A DNA stretch of 64,000 nucleotides from Sulfitobacter sp. M05 (GTDB taxonomy: Bacteria; Pseudomonadota; Alphaproteobacteria; Rhodobacterales; Rhodobacteraceae), in the NCBI RefSeq assembly GCF_029285175.1, contig NZ_JABEDH010000001.1:1-64000 (forward strand), given 5' to 3'. This document shows positions 36,939 to 47,014 of the stretch, in pieces. The notes beneath the pieces were generated by a model. That model did not search any database. It saw only the letters and a list, made by a program, of their open reading frames with translations, and was not told the DNA's origin. Position 1 is the first letter of the stretch. Each line of letters opens with the position of its first letter. A program made the translations under genes and the position numbers.

Positions 36939-37970
36939 TCACAGAGGCATGAGCGCCCAATAGTCGAGGTCAAGCAGGACCTCGGGCAGATATTTACCAT
37001 CCTCGCCACGTAGGGCAAAGGCATCGCCGCCCTTGGTCGCGACCAGCCGCAGACGGATGGCACCAACACCCGGCGCATCTGTTTCGGCCTTGTCCAGCAC
37101 TTCTGACCATGCCCGGATTGTGTCACCGGCCAAACAGGGGTTGGCATGTGCGCCGCCATTCAGCCCGGCAATCATCTGTGCATTTGCCAGTCCGTTGAAG
37201 GACAGGGCGCGGGCCATGGAAATCACGTGGCCACCATAGATCAGCCGTGTGCCGTCAGGGCGGGCAGAGGTGTCAAAATGCACCTTGGCAGTGTTTTGCC
37301 ACAGGCGGGTGGCCATCATATGTTCGGCTTCTTCGACAGTGACCCCATCGACGTGGTCGATTTTCTCGCCGATCTCGTAATCTCCCCAGCGGTGAGGTTC
37401 TCCGGCAAGGGTGAAGTCATAGTTTGTGAAATCGAGGCCTTCGGGAATGACCAGTTGACCGGCATCCAATGCCTTTGGCAGATCGGGCACAACCGTCTCA
37501 GGGGCCGGCGCGTCCACATCGCGTTTGCGCACCATCACCCAGCGGACATATTCCATTACCGCTTCGTCGTTCTGGTTCAAACCGGTGGTGCGGACATAAA
37601 CAACGCCAGTCTTGCCGTTTGAATTTTGTTTCAATCCGATCACTTCGGACTGGCTGCGCAGGGTGTCGCCGGGCCAGACAGGGGCCAGCCAACGGCCCTG
37701 AGCATAGCCGAGGTTGGCCACGGCGTTCAGCGACACATCAGGGACGGTTTTGCCAAACACGATATGGAAGGCAATCAGATCATCCATCGGGCTGAACGGC
37801 AGGCCGCAGGATTGCGCAAACTGATCCGAGGAATAAAGCGCATGTCGCGCCGGATAGAGCATGTGGTAAAGTGCCCGCTCGCCCATTTTTACGGTGCGGG
37901 GCACTGCATGATGCAGGGTCTGCCCGACTCTGTAATCTTCAAAGAAACGACCCGAGTTTGTCTTGGCCAT
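36939..37970 (-). CDS. mch: mesaconyl-CoA hydratase (MaoC-type, ethylmalonyl-CoA pathway)
   Basis: 343 residues from ATG 37970. Two hot-dog (MaoC-like) halves are visible: GRFFEDYRVGQTLHHAVPRTV in the first and GDYEIGEKIDHVDGVTVEEAEH in the second, with YGGHVISMARALSFNGL. It hydrates mesaconyl-C1-CoA to beta-methylmalyl-CoA in the ethylmalonyl-CoA route for acetate assimilation. Upstream frame to 38129 overlaps the DUF1737 gene and is ignored. Neighbouring mcl2 and the ccr/ecm genes elsewhere in the window support the role. Confidence 0.9.
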   Translation of the reverse strand: MAKTNSGRFFEDYRVGQTLHHAVPRTVKMGERALYHMLYPARHALYSSDQFAQSCGLPFSPMDDLIAFHIVFGKTVPDVSLNAVANLGYAQGRWLAPVWPGDTLRSQSEVIGLKQNSNGKTGVVYVRTTGLNQNDEAVMEYVRWVMVRKRDVDAPAPETVVPDLPKALDAGQLVIPEGLDFTNYDFTLAGEPHRWGDYEIGEKIDHVDGVTVEEAEHMMATRLWQNTAKVHFDTSARPDGTRLIYGGHVISMARALSFNGLANAQMIAGLNGGAHANPCLAGDTIRAWSEVLDKAETDAPGVGAIRLRLVATKGGDAFALRGEDGKYLPEVLLDLDYWALMPL

Positions 37971-38173
37971 TAGTGGGCTCCTAATTTTGTATCGGGCGAA
38001 TAGGTGCCCTCGACTTCTTTCACGACCGACTGTCCGCAGCGCATCACGCCTGCTTTGTGGTCCCATGTCTGGGTCGGGGAACCGTACAGCTCCCAGCCCT
38101 TGTTCAATGCATCCGTGACCTTGTGGCAAAAGGCGGATGTGTCTTCTTCCGACAGAAAGCGGTAAAGTTTCAT
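37970..38173 (-). CDS. DUF1737 domain protein
   Basis: 67 residues from ATG 38173 with GAGGAGA upstream. MKLYRFLSEEDTSAFCHKVTDALNKGWELYGSPTQTWD matches the small DUF1737 domain; GWELYGSP is the conserved core. Its stop abuts the hydratase start. Role unknown. Confidence 0.85.
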   Translation of the reverse strand: MKLYRFLSEEDTSAFCHKVTDALNKGWELYGSPTQTWDHKAGVMRCGQSVVKEVEGTYSPDTKLGAH

Positions 38174-38183
38174 GGCTGTCTCC

Positions 38184-38741
38184 TCAGGACGGAAACGGCG
38201 AAACGCCGAGCCAAAAGTGGATCGCCGCAACGAGGACAAACATCACCAGGCTGATGACTGTAAGGCGTATATAGGTAGCACGTCCGGCTGGGGCGGGGGC
38301 GGTCCATTCCGGTTCGGCGCGGTTGATCAGGATCACGCTGCCCACGGCCCAGGCCAGCAATCCGCCGAACAGGATGATCGAGGCAAGATCGCCATTCACC
38401 AGCAAATGCGCAGTGGCCCAGATTTTCACCGCCAACAACTGTGGATGGCGGGTTTTATAGGCCGGCCACGCCTTGGCCCCCTTGGCGGCGGATGATCCGT
38501 AAACCCAGAAGGCCAGCAGCATCGCCAGATTGTTCACATGGGTCAGGAAAAGCGGTGGGTGCCAGACGGGGATGAAATCCGCCATCCGGTAACCGATGAC
38601 CATCAGCGCCAAAGCAGCAATGATCAGCAGGGCGATAATGCCCTTGCCCGGTGTGCCCAATGCAGACCGGGCGTCAGGCTTAAGCCGTTTGAACCAATGT
38701 GCGCCGACCCATAGGATCAGGCCGATGATCAACAATAACAT
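38184..38741 (-). CDS. NnrU family membrane protein
   Basis: 185 residues with five to six hydrophobic helices. H14 and the block THVNNLAMLLAFWVYG then RHPQLLAVKIWATAHLLVNGD carry the histidines conserved in NnrU, a protein linked to nitric-oxide reduction in denitrifiers; most relatives have no proven role. No nitrogen-oxide genes are nearby. It sits 4 bp after the malyl-CoA thioesterase gene in the same direction. Confidence 0.88.
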   Translation of the reverse strand: MLLLIIGLILWVGAHWFKRLKPDARSALGTPGKGIIALLIIAALALMVIGYRMADFIPVWHPPLFLTHVNNLAMLLAFWVYGSSAAKGAKAWPAYKTRHPQLLAVKIWATAHLLVNGDLASIILFGGLLAWAVGSVILINRAEPEWTAPAPAGRATYIRLTVISLVMFVLVAAIHFWLGVSPFPS

Positions 38742-38745
38742 AGTT

Positions 38746-39603
38746 TCACTCCGCGTTCAGGGATGCAATTGCATCAACCTTTGCCAGAGTTTCTCGTGCT
38801 GTTGCAACATGCAGGTTTTCAACGATCTTGCCGTCCACCACTGCAACCCCTTGGCCAGCCGCTTCGGTTTCGTCAAAGGCGGCAATCTGACGACGGGCCA
38901 GATCAATTTCTTCCTCAGACGGGGAGAAAGCAGCATTTGCCACGTCCAGCTGGGCCGGATGGATCAAGGTTTTGCCGTCAAAACCCATGTCGCGACCTTG
39001 ATCACATTCGGTCCGCAGGCCTTCGTCATCTTTAAAGGCGTTATAGACACCGTCGATGATAGCGCAGCCATGGGCCTTGGCAGCCAGCAAGCACAGACCA
39101 AGCCCGGCCATCATCGGCAGGCGGTCAGCGCGGAACCGGGTTTGCAAATCCTTTGCCAGATCGTTGGTGCCCATCACCATGGCCTGTAATTGGCCGTGTG
39201 CCCCGATAGCAGCCGCATTCAACATCGCACCGGGGGTTTCCATCATCGCCCAGAGGGGGATATCGCCAACGATTTTCGCCAGTGCGTCAAGATCTGCGGG
39301 GCTGCCGACCTTAGGCAGCAGAATCGCATCGGCCCCCATTTTGGCTGCGGCTGCCGCATCTTCCGCGCCCCAGGGGGTATCCAGACCGTTGATCCGGATC
39401 ACCTTGAACCGGTTGCCATAGCCGCCGGTTTCAAGGGCTGCGGCCAGTGTCGCGCGGGCGGCGGGCTTTTCTTCAGGGGTAACTGCGTCTTCCAGATCAA
39501 AGATGATTGCGTCGCAGGCAAGGCCGCGTGCCTTATCCAAAGCCCGGTCTTTTGAACCGGGGATATAGAGGACAGAGCGCAGCGGGCGGGTGATCTTTGA
39601 CAT
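38746..39603 (-). CDS. mcl2: HpcH/HpaI (CitE) family malyl-CoA thioesterase/lyase
   Basis: 285-residue CitE-like TIM barrel. RSVLYIPGSKDRALDKA, IFDLEDAVTPEEK (Mg-binding Glu/Asp) and MVMGTNDLAKDL followed by the C-terminal GKTLIHPAQLDVAN are diagnostic. The length fits (3S)-malyl-CoA thioesterase (Mcl2) better than the longer Mcl1 lyase. It finishes the ethylmalonyl-CoA pathway by releasing malate. It is first in the operon mcl2-NnrU-DUF1737-mch. Confidence 0.87.
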   Translation of the reverse strand: MSKITRPLRSVLYIPGSKDRALDKARGLACDAIIFDLEDAVTPEEKPAARATLAAALETGGYGNRFKVIRINGLDTPWGAEDAAAAAKMGADAILLPKVGSPADLDALAKIVGDIPLWAMMETPGAMLNAAAIGAHGQLQAMVMGTNDLAKDLQTRFRADRLPMMAGLGLCLLAAKAHGCAIIDGVYNAFKDDEGLRTECDQGRDMGFDGKTLIHPAQLDVANAAFSPSEEEIDLARRQIAAFDETEAAGQGVAVVDGKIVENLHVATARETLAKVDAIASLNAE

Positions 39604-39934
39604 GGGTGAACTCCGGTTGGGTCATAAAGTTGCGCGCAAAGGGCCATTTTTTTCGAAATAGTTCAACCGGAATCGTGCCGCAATGCAGCAAGGATCAAAT
39701 TTTGCAGGAGTTTCCCCTGATCCGGGACGCCGCATTAACCAATAGTTCAGCCATCCGCGGCAATGTGACGCCATCGCACTCTATGGGGAGCGCCGTTCTG
39801 GCAAGGCCGTCAGAAAACAGCGGCGAAGGGCGCGCGCACGGATATCATAACCTGGGCCACCCGGGTCCCGCCGGAAAAATCCGGATTTGGTCCGAGGACC
39901 TTTGGGTGCGGCCTTTCGAATGAAGGCACATAGG
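39604..39934. other. divergent intergenic region, nothing definite
   Basis: About 330 bp between the mcl2 start and the small secreted-protein gene. It must hold both promoters. Frames across it lack ribosome-binding sites. No strong palindrome was seen. Confidence 0.4.
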
Positions 39935-40267
39935 ATGAACAGTATTGGAAAACTACTCAATTTGGGCGGGCTGACGGCGGCAGCGGTCTTGTATCTGGTA
40001 ACCACCACAGATGTTGCGGCCCAAGGCACAAGGAACTGCGCACCGAGACAGGCCGTGATGGACCGATTGGCCGACGGCTATGGCGAGACACGGCAATCCG
40101 TCGGTTTGGGGTCCAACAATGCCATGGTCGAGGTTTATGCCTCGGCTGAGACGGGCAGTTGGACGATCACCGTAACCTCACCGGGGGGACTAACCTGTCT
40201 GGTGGCATCGGGGCAGTCTTTTGAAACCGTGGCCGAGGTCATGCCGGCGAAGGGCAACGACGCGTGA
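39935..40267 (+). CDS. small secreted hypothetical protein
   Basis: 110 residues from ATG 39935, with AAGG 8 bp upstream; an in-frame ATG at 39920 is possible. The signal peptide ends at TTTDVAAQG. The mature part has two cysteines (NCAPRQAVMDRLADGYGE and LTCLVASGQSFE) likely paired, and the ETRQSVGLGSNNAMVEVYAS block seen in small Rhodobacterales periplasmic proteins. Function unknown. A terminator follows. Confidence 0.8.
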   Translation: MNSIGKLLNLGGLTAAAVLYLVTTTDVAAQGTRNCAPRQAVMDRLADGYGETRQSVGLGSNNAMVEVYASAETGSWTITVTSPGGLTCLVASGQSFETVAEVMPAKGNDA

Positions 40268-40323
40268 ACGCATGAACATACGGCATTTATGATGGACAGC
40301 TGATCTGGCACATTTGGAGCAGA

Positions 40324-40349
40324 GGCGGGGCATGGCACCCGCCTTTTTT
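40324..40349 (+). terminator. rho-independent terminator
   Basis: GGCGGG and CCCGCC arms separated by nine bases, followed by TTTTTT, 57 bp after the stop of the small secreted-protein gene. Confidence 0.75.
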
Positions 40350-40371
40350 GTGACCTCGGATTTGAGATCCT

Positions 40372-40474
40372 ACAGCGCCCGACCTTAAACATGAATCCCC
40401 AATACCCTGCCGCGCTGCGTGTTCTCGGGACATCGGTGATACGAAACGCTTCAGGTTAAAGGCCGGACACTTTG
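40372..40474 (-). repeat. intergenic palindromic repeat, copy C (divergent)
   Basis: Both ends match copy B in the same orientation: CAGCGCCCGACCTTAAACAT at one end and GGTTAAAGGCCGGACACTTT at the other, with a diverged centre. Total length is nearly equal to copy B. Confidence 0.55.
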
Positions 40475-40480
40475 GTCACC

Positions 40481-41236
40481 CTAAGACAGCCCGTCCCAGA
40501 TCAGTTTTCCGCCGGTTAGCAACAGAAGAATATAAGTCGCCGCAAAAAACAGCCGCTCCGGCACCAGTAAATGAGCGCGTACGCCCAGCCATGTTCCCAA
40601 AAACGCAAAGGGTGCCAAGACAAGATTGGCCAGAAACGTCTGGGTCGTGAACATGCCCAGCACGGCGTAAGGTAAGAACTTCACAATATTGAGAACCCAG
40701 AAAACGATGACGGTCGTCGCTTGGAACTGGGTTTTATTCAAGCCACGGCTGAGCAGGAAAAAAGCTGCCGGTGGTCCGCCGGCGTGGCTTATGAACGTGG
40801 TGAACCCGGTCAGCGCCCCGAAAAACAATCCTGCGCCATCCGGCATCCGGTTTTTTGCCAAACGTATCAAGCCTGTCGAAAGGGCAAGGTGCCAAAGCAC
40901 GAAAGCCACCGAAACCAAACCGATCATCAACCGCAGTAAATCTGCCGAGGCTACGCGGTACAACAGAATACCGGCCAACACCCCCGGAAGGCCGCCGATG
41001 ATCAAAAGTTTCGCATCCGCCGCGCTCCATTTGCGCCAATAGGGTTTTAGTGACGAGACGTCGATCAACATCAACAGCGGCAACATGATACCCAAGGCCA
41101 GCTCTGGTGGGACGACCAGTGCCAGGACCGAAGCCGCGGCAAAAGCAGCGCCCGATCCGAACCCTGCCTTGGAGATACCAGCGAAAACAACAGCGGGACC
41201 GGCGACGCAGAAAAACAGTAAATCAAGCTCAAACAT
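40481..41236 (-). CDS. TauE/SafE family sulfite/anion exporter
   Basis: 251-residue polytopic membrane protein with about seven helices. The internal repeat of TauE/SafE proteins is visible: FAGISKAGFGSGAAFAAAS in the first half and GFTTFISHAGGPPAAFFLLSR in the second. Family members export sulfite or small organic anions such as sulfoacetate. No sulfonate genes are adjacent, so the substrate is open. It is transcribed away from the PRC-barrel gene. Confidence 0.88.
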   Translation of the reverse strand: MFELDLLFFCVAGPAVVFAGISKAGFGSGAAFAAASVLALVVPPELALGIMLPLLMLIDVSSLKPYWRKWSAADAKLLIIGGLPGVLAGILLYRVASADLLRLMIGLVSVAFVLWHLALSTGLIRLAKNRMPDGAGLFFGALTGFTTFISHAGGPPAAFFLLSRGLNKTQFQATTVIVFWVLNIVKFLPYAVLGMFTTQTFLANLVLAPFAFLGTWLGVRAHLLVPERLFFAATYILLLLTGGKLIWDGLS

Positions 41237-41371
41237 GTCATAGATTATAGGCTGTTATGTCAAAGTTTATAGCAAGAGGAATTAATTGAAATTTATCGGA
41301 ACGAATTTCAGGAGGGCGCGTTGGTAGGGCAGACGGATGATAATCATCCAAGACAAAATGGAGTAACAAAT

Positions 41372-42202
41372 ATGAAACGCTTTCTGAGCACCACCGCAGT
41401 TCTTTTTGCCCTTTCCGGTACCGCATATGCGGACGGTCATGCCGCGAACTTTGGAACGGTAGAATTTGAAAACGGCGACTTCTTTGCGTCTGATCTGATT
41501 GGTATGCGGATTTATAACAGCGAAACCGAAATCGCCAACGGTTACATGATCAACGACGGTGGCGAGACCGAGTGGGACGACATCGGCGAAATCAATGACA
41601 TCATCGTCAGCCAAGACGGCAAAATCCGCGCGGTTGTCCTTGGGGTCGGCGGTTTTCTGGGCCTTGGCGAGCGTGACGTGACCGTCTCCATGGATGCGAT
41701 CAAGGTCGTCCAGGAGAAAGACGATGCCGATGACCGCTTTCTGGTTGTGACCACATCCAAAGAAGTGCTTGAAAATGCGCCGGTATTTGACGCCGACATG
41801 GACCACAGCAAAGAGATGGCGCACAACAAAGACATGGCGCACAATGACATGGAAAAGTCTGCTGATCACGCGCTGACCCGCCCGATGATGAAACGTGAAG
41901 GTTATGCAGAGATTGATCCGGTCGAGGTAAAGCAGCTGACCGCGGAAAAATTGCAGGGTGCCTATGTCTATGGCGCGAACGATGAAACCGTGGGCGAGAT
42001 CGGCCAGCTGCTTATGGATGACGATGGCAAGGTTTCTCAGGCTGTGATCAACGTCGGCGGTTTCCTTGGCCTTGGTGAAAAGCCGGTTGCAGTGAGCTTT
42101 GAGAAAATCCAGATCCTGAAAGGTGTAGATGGCGATGAATACCGCTTTTACATCGACAGCACTGAGGAAAAACTGGAAGCGCTGCCAGAATACCAGAGCT
42201 AA
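41372..42202 (+). CDS. exported protein with two PRC-barrel domains and a Met/His-rich linker
   Basis: 276 residues from ATG 41372 (GGAG upstream). The signal peptide ends AYADG. Two PRC-barrel domains, each with GGFLGLGE (about residues 110 and 230), are joined by a linker with repeated HSKEMAHNKDMAHNDME. Plant and bacterial PRC barrels mediate protein contacts, and exported double versions are frequent in alphaproteobacteria. The His/Met-rich linker could bind metal (inference). A strong hairpin follows. Confidence 0.87.
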   Translation: MKRFLSTTAVLFALSGTAYADGHAANFGTVEFENGDFFASDLIGMRIYNSETEIANGYMINDGGETEWDDIGEINDIIVSQDGKIRAVVLGVGGFLGLGERDVTVSMDAIKVVQEKDDADDRFLVVTTSKEVLENAPVFDADMDHSKEMAHNKDMAHNDMEKSADHALTRPMMKREGYAEIDPVEVKQLTAEKLQGAYVYGANDETVGEIGQLLMDDDGKVSQAVINVGGFLGLGEKPVAVSFEKIQILKGVDGDEYRFYIDSTEEKLEALPEYQS

Positions 42203-42209
42203 TATGCAA

Positions 42210-42255
42210 GTGCATTTATGCACGTCAAAGGCTACCGGTTTTGGTAGCCTTTGAC
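42210..42255. terminator. double hairpin after the PRC-barrel gene
   Basis: A short palindrome GTGCATTTATGCAC (42210-42223) adjoins a perfect 13-bp stem GTCAAAGGCTACC / GGTAGCCTTTGAC with loop GGTTTT (42224-42255). No T-tract follows, but position suggests transcription end or mRNA protection before mdh. Confidence 0.6.
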
Positions 42256-42361
42256 ACGTCTGGGCGGGGCTAATCCGCCAAGTTCCCTGCATTGCATCAT
42301 GGTAGGAAAACCACGCAACTTGCAGGCTGCCGCGCATTTCGTTATCTCGACGACAAATTAA

Positions 42362-43342
<981 letters not shown>

Positions 43343-43368
43343 GCCGCCAAAATGTTTGCAAGATTGAA

Positions 43369-43394
43369 ACGCGCCCCTTTAGGGCGCGTTTTTT
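43369..43394 (+). terminator. rho-independent terminator of mdh
   Basis: ACGCGCCC and GGGCGCGT arms with loop CTTTA and a run of six T residues, 27 bp after the mdh stop. Confidence 0.92.
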
Positions 43395-43453
43395 GTGGCC
43401 GATACAGTGGCGGATACAGAAGTGAAAGCACCTCTTGGCAGGGTGGGCGGTTT

Positions 43454-43463
43454 TGTGATCACT
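43454..43463. promoter_or_regulatory. single degenerate TGTGATCACT site
   Basis: One mismatch from the palindrome pair found 104 bp downstream. It may be an auxiliary binding site of the same regulator, or chance. Confidence 0.35.
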
Positions 43464-43557
43464 CTGCCGTGGCGATGTGGCAAAGCCTGTGCAAATCTGA
43501 CATCTGCTATCGGTCGGGGCCGCAAGAAGGTTGAGTCGGTAGAAATGTTACCGTGTT

Positions 43558-43588
43558 TGTGATCACAGTGGTTTCAGGTGTGATCACA
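43558..43588. promoter_or_regulatory. paired TGTGATCACA operators upstream of the sdh operon
   Basis: Perfect palindromes at 43558-43567 and 43579-43588, centres 21 bp apart, flanked by TTTG on the left and AAATGC on the right. A -10-like CATAAT lies at 43599-43604, so the second site covers the -35 region. The arrangement equals that before sucC. SdhC starts at 43758. Confidence 0.78.
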
Positions 43589-43757
43589 AATGCTGTGACA
43601 TAATGGTATTGTGCTGGTTTTTAACTGCAATTGTCGGTGAAACCGCGCTGCAAATGCATCGACCCCCGTGACACCGCTCTAAAATCCGTTATGACTTGTG
43701 CCAATGAATGAAATTATACAGCCACTCTTTCTGTAGCCACCTTAAAGGACCTGTGCC

Positions 43758-44141
43758 ATGGCCGATGTAAACCGGGGCAATCGTCCCCTGTCGCCACATC
43801 TGACGATTTACCGTCCGCAACTCACCTCGATGACCTCGATCCTGACGCGGATCACTGGAAATGCGATGCTTGTCGCGGCCCTTATGATTGTCTGGTGGTT
43901 TCTGGCCGCAGCCAGTTCGCCTGAGTACTTTGCGATTGCGAACGGGTTTGTCACCAGCTGGTTCGGTGATCTGATCATGTTCCTGTCCCTGCTGGGCCTG
44001 TGGTATCACACGCTGGCGGGCATTCGGCATCTGATCTGGGACAACGGGCATGGGATGGACATCAAGACCGCAGAAAAGCTGGGTTTGGCCTGTCTGATTG
44101 GTTCGGTGGTTCTGACCATCCTCACCGCCTTGATCGTGTAA
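43758..44141 (+). CDS. sdhC: succinate dehydrogenase, cytochrome b556 subunit
   Basis: 127 residues with three membrane helices. RPLSPHLTIYRPQLTSMTSILTRITG is the SdhC entry and H84 in LWYHTLAGIRHLIWD is the haem ligand in the family signature. It anchors the complex and binds quinone. First gene of the sdh operon. Confidence 0.95.
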   Translation: MADVNRGNRPLSPHLTIYRPQLTSMTSILTRITGNAMLVAALMIVWWFLAAASSPEYFAIANGFVTSWFGDLIMFLSLLGLWYHTLAGIRHLIWDNGHGMDIKTAEKLGLACLIGSVVLTILTALIV

Positions 44142-44153
44142 GGGAGAGTTCAC

Positions 44154-44525
44154 ATGGCATATCTGACAGACCGCAAGCGCGCGCAGGGCCTTGGTTCCGC
44201 GAAAACCGGTACCGCACATTTCTGGTCCATGAAGGTCAGCGCAGTGGCATTGCTGATCCTGATCCCGCTGTTCGTATTCACCTTTGGGGCGGCCCTTGGT
44301 GGCACCTATGAGGAAATCACCACCTATTACAGCCGCCCGGCCCCTGCGATCATCGCGGCGCTGACATTGGTCGTCGGCTTTAAGCACTTTAACGACGGTG
44401 CGCAAACCATGATCGAAGACTATGTGCATGGCACCGCACAGAAAGTCGCGCTTATTCTGGTGACCTGCCTGAGCTATGGCGCGGCGGCGGTTGGCATTTT
44501 CGCCATCGCCCGTCTCGCATTGTAA
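44154..44525 (+). CDS. sdhD: succinate dehydrogenase, hydrophobic membrane anchor
   Basis: 123 residues with three membrane helices (about 25-45, 60-78 and 95-118). GLGSAKTGTAHFWSMKVSAVAL and VVGFKHFNDGAQTMIEDYVHG are typical of alphaproteobacterial SdhD. It lies 12 bp after sdhC and 41 bp before sdhA. Confidence 0.94.
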   Translation: MAYLTDRKRAQGLGSAKTGTAHFWSMKVSAVALLILIPLFVFTFGAALGGTYEEITTYYSRPAPAIIAALTLVVGFKHFNDGAQTMIEDYVHGTAQKVALILVTCLSYGAAAVGIFAIARLAL

Positions 44526-44566
44526 TTCTGGCGCACTGACCACCTATTTCCCGAAGGAAGACCGAT

Positions 44567-46372
44567 ATGGCCGCATATGAGTATGAAACCCACGAATATG
44601 ACGTGGTTGTTGTGGGCGCTGGCGGGGCTGGCTTGCGCGCGACATTGGGCATGGCAGAGCAGGGGTTGCGTACCGCCTGTGTGTCCAAAGTTTTCCCGAC
44701 CCGCTCGCACACCGTTGCGGCACAGGGTGGCATCGCCGCCAGCCTGAGCAACATGGGCCCCGACAGCTGGCAGTGGCATATGTATGACACTGTTAAGGGG
44801 TCTGACTGGTTGGGTGATACGGATGCGATGGAGTATCTGGCGCGCGAGGCCCCCAAAGCGGTTTATGAGTTGGAACACTACGGGGTGCCGTTCTCACGGA
44901 CCGAAGAGGGCAAGATTTATCAGCGTCCCTTTGGCGGCCACACCACTGAATTTGGCGAAGGCCCGCCGGTACAGCGCACCTGTGCCGCGGCGGACCGTAC
45001 CGGCCACGCCATTTTGCACACTCTTTACGGTCAGTCGCTTAAGCAGAACGCGGAATTCTTTATCGAATACTTCGCCATTGATTTGATCATGTCGGATGAC
45101 GGTGTCTGTCAGGGTGTTCTGTGCTGGAAACTGGATGACGGCACCATGCACCTGTTCAGCGCCAAGATGGTTGTGCTGGCCACAGGCGGTTATGGCCGCG
45201 CTTACTTCTCGGCCACGTCTGCGCATACTTGTACCGGCGATGGTGGCGGGATGGCGGCACGTGCGGGCCTGCCTTTGCAGGACATGGAGTTCGTGCAGTT
45301 CCACCCAACCGGCATTTACGGCGCGGGCTGTCTGATCACGGAAGGGGCGCGTGGCGAAGGCGGGTACCTGACCAACTCAGAAGGCGAACGCTTCATGGAG
45401 CGCTATGCCCCGACCTATAAGGACCTGGCATCGCGTGATGTGGTTTCGCGCTGTATGACGATGGAAATCCGCGAAGGGCGGGGTGTTGGCGAAAACGGCG
45501 ACCACATTCACCTACACCTGAACCACTTGCCGCCGGAAACGCTGGACCTGCGTTTGCCCGGTATCTCGGAATCTGCGCGTATCTTTGCCGGTGTTGATCT
45601 GACCAAAGAACCGATCCCGGTTCTGCCAACGGTTCACTATAACATGGGCGGCATTCCAACCAACTATTGGGGCGAGGTTCTGGCACCAACGGACGACAAC
45701 CCTGACAAAGTTGCCCCCGGCCTGATGGCAGTGGGGGAAGCAGGCTGTGCCTCTGTGCATGGTGCAAACCGTTTAGGCTCGAACAGCTTGATCGACCTTG
45801 TGGTCTTTGGCCGGGCTGCCGCTATCCGCGCGGCGGAGATTGTCGATCCGAAAACCGCCGTGCCAACGCCGAACAAAGCTTCTGTCGAGGCGGCGTTTGA
45901 TCGGTTTGACGGGCTGCGTTACGCCAAGGGACAAATCCCAACCGCGGACCTGCGCCTTGAGATGCAGAAAACTATGCAGGCAGATGCCGCCGTTTTCCGT
46001 ACCGACAAAACCTTGGCGGAAGGTGAAGAAAAGATGAAAGGTGTTGCAGCCAAGCTGAACGATCTGCATGTCACCGACACGTCACTGGTCTGGAACTCGG
46101 ATCTGATGGAAACGCTTGAGCTGACAAACCTTATGCCCAACGCAACGGCAACGATTACTGCCGCCGCCGCACGTAAGGAAAGCCGTGGTGCCCATGCCCA
46201 CGAGGATTATCCGGACCGTGATGACAAGAACTGGCGCAAGCACTCGCTTACATGGTTCAAAGGCAACGATGCCACGCTTGGCTATCGCGGTGTTCAGTTG
46301 AACCCGCTGACCCAAGAAGACGAGGGTGGGATCGACCTGAAAAAGATCGCACCAAAGGCGAGGGTATATTGA
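44567..46372 (+). CDS. sdhA: succinate dehydrogenase, flavoprotein subunit
   Basis: 601 residues. FAD motif [10 protein letters not shown] is near 17-26, the covalent FAD histidine is H48 in SHTVAAQGG, and catalytic blocks [15 protein letters not shown] and [15 protein letters not shown] are intact. It oxidises succinate to fumarate. Its stop overlaps the start of a secreted-protein gene instead of leading directly to sdhB. Confidence 0.97.
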   Translation: MAAYEYETHEYDVVVVGAGGAGLRATLGMAEQGLRTACVSKVFPTRSHTVAAQGGIAASLSNMGPDSWQWHMYDTVKGSDWLGDTDAMEYLAREAPKAVYELEHYGVPFSRTEEGKIYQRPFGGHTTEFGEGPPVQRTCAAADRTGHAILHTLYGQSLKQNAEFFIEYFAIDLIMSDDGVCQGVLCWKLDDGTMHLFSAKMVVLATGGYGRAYFSATSAHTCTGDGGGMAARAGLPLQDMEFVQFHPTGIYGAGCLITEGARGEGGYLTNSEGERFMERYAPTYKDLASRDVVSRCMTMEIREGRGVGENGDHIHLHLNHLPPETLDLRLPGISESARIFAGVDLTKEPIPVLPTVHYNMGGIPTNYWGEVLAPTDDNPDKVAPGLMAVGEAGCASVHGANRLGSNSLIDLVVFGRAAAIRAAEIVDPKTAVPTPNKASVEAAFDRFDGLRYAKGQIPTADLRLEMQKTMQADAAVFRTDKTLAEGEEKMKGVAAKLNDLHVTDTSLVWNSDLMETLELTNLMPNATATITAAAARKESRGAHAHEDYPDRDDKNWRKHSLTWFKGNDATLGYRGVQLNPLTQEDEGGIDLKKIAPKARVY

Positions 46373-46665
46373 TGGGGATCGCGTTCAAACTACGGGCACT
46401 TGCGGGGGCGGTTGCCCTCGCCATTACCATGCCGCTGGCCGTGCAAGCCGAGGGTCACAGCGACACATATGTCGGGGCAAAAGGTTATGTCGGCGAGGTG
46501 AACGCACGTCCGGCCAAGCAATACCGCGCCAAGGACAGAACCAACGGAAGCCAGCCCAAGCGGGTGCGCAGCACAGTGCGCTATACTGTTCCCGGCTGCC
46601 CGCCAAAATTCAACGGCATGTACCGTGGCACGCTTTATTGTGTCGACGGCAGGCCGATTGACTGA
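46372..46665 (+). CDS. secreted hypothetical protein within the sdh operon
   Basis: 97 residues from ATG 46372, overlapping the sdhA stop (ATGA). Signal peptide 1-26 (ends VQAEG). The mature part is basic, with two cysteines near the end (PGCPPKF and LYCVDG) likely paired. No recognised domain. Translational coupling to sdhA supports expression. Confidence 0.7.
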   Translation: MGIAFKLRALAGAVALAITMPLAVQAEGHSDTYVGAKGYVGEVNARPAKQYRAKDRTNGSQPKRVRSTVRYTVPGCPPKFNGMYRGTLYCVDGRPID

Positions 46666-46681
46666 TGATTGCGCAGTGATC

Positions 46682-47011
46682 ATGAAGGCAATTGCAGCAG
46701 CTGCATTTCTGATGACCGTCACAGCCTGCGCCCCCGTGCAGCAGGCCGTTGACTCGACCGCGCGACAGGGGGCCAAAAGCGTTGTTACCGAAACGCTGGC
46801 GACACGTTTTCCGCAAGTCCCCAAGCAGCTGATCACCCCGTTCACAGATTGCATTATCGACAACTCTTCAGCCCTGGAAATTCGTGATTTTGCCAAGGCA
46901 GCTGTGTTGGGTGTTGATGATCAAACAGCGGAGACGGTGCGCACGGTTCTTGCGCGGCCAGAGACCGTTAAATGTCTTCAGGCTTCGGCCCTGAGCAGCG
47001 GGATCATCTGA
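46682..47011 (+). CDS. small lipoprotein within the sdh operon
   Basis: 109 residues from ATG 46682. Lipobox VTAC (C16) in MTVTACAPVQQAVDSTARQGAK marks a lipoprotein. The mature helical domain has two further cysteines (TDCIID and VKCLQ). Family not recognised. It ends 3 bp before the FkbM gene. Confidence 0.7.
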   Translation: MKAIAAAAFLMTVTACAPVQQAVDSTARQGAKSVVTETLATRFPQVPKQLITPFTDCIIDNSSALEIRDFAKAAVLGVDDQTAETVRTVLARPETVKCLQASALSSGII

Positions 47012-47014
47012 CCT

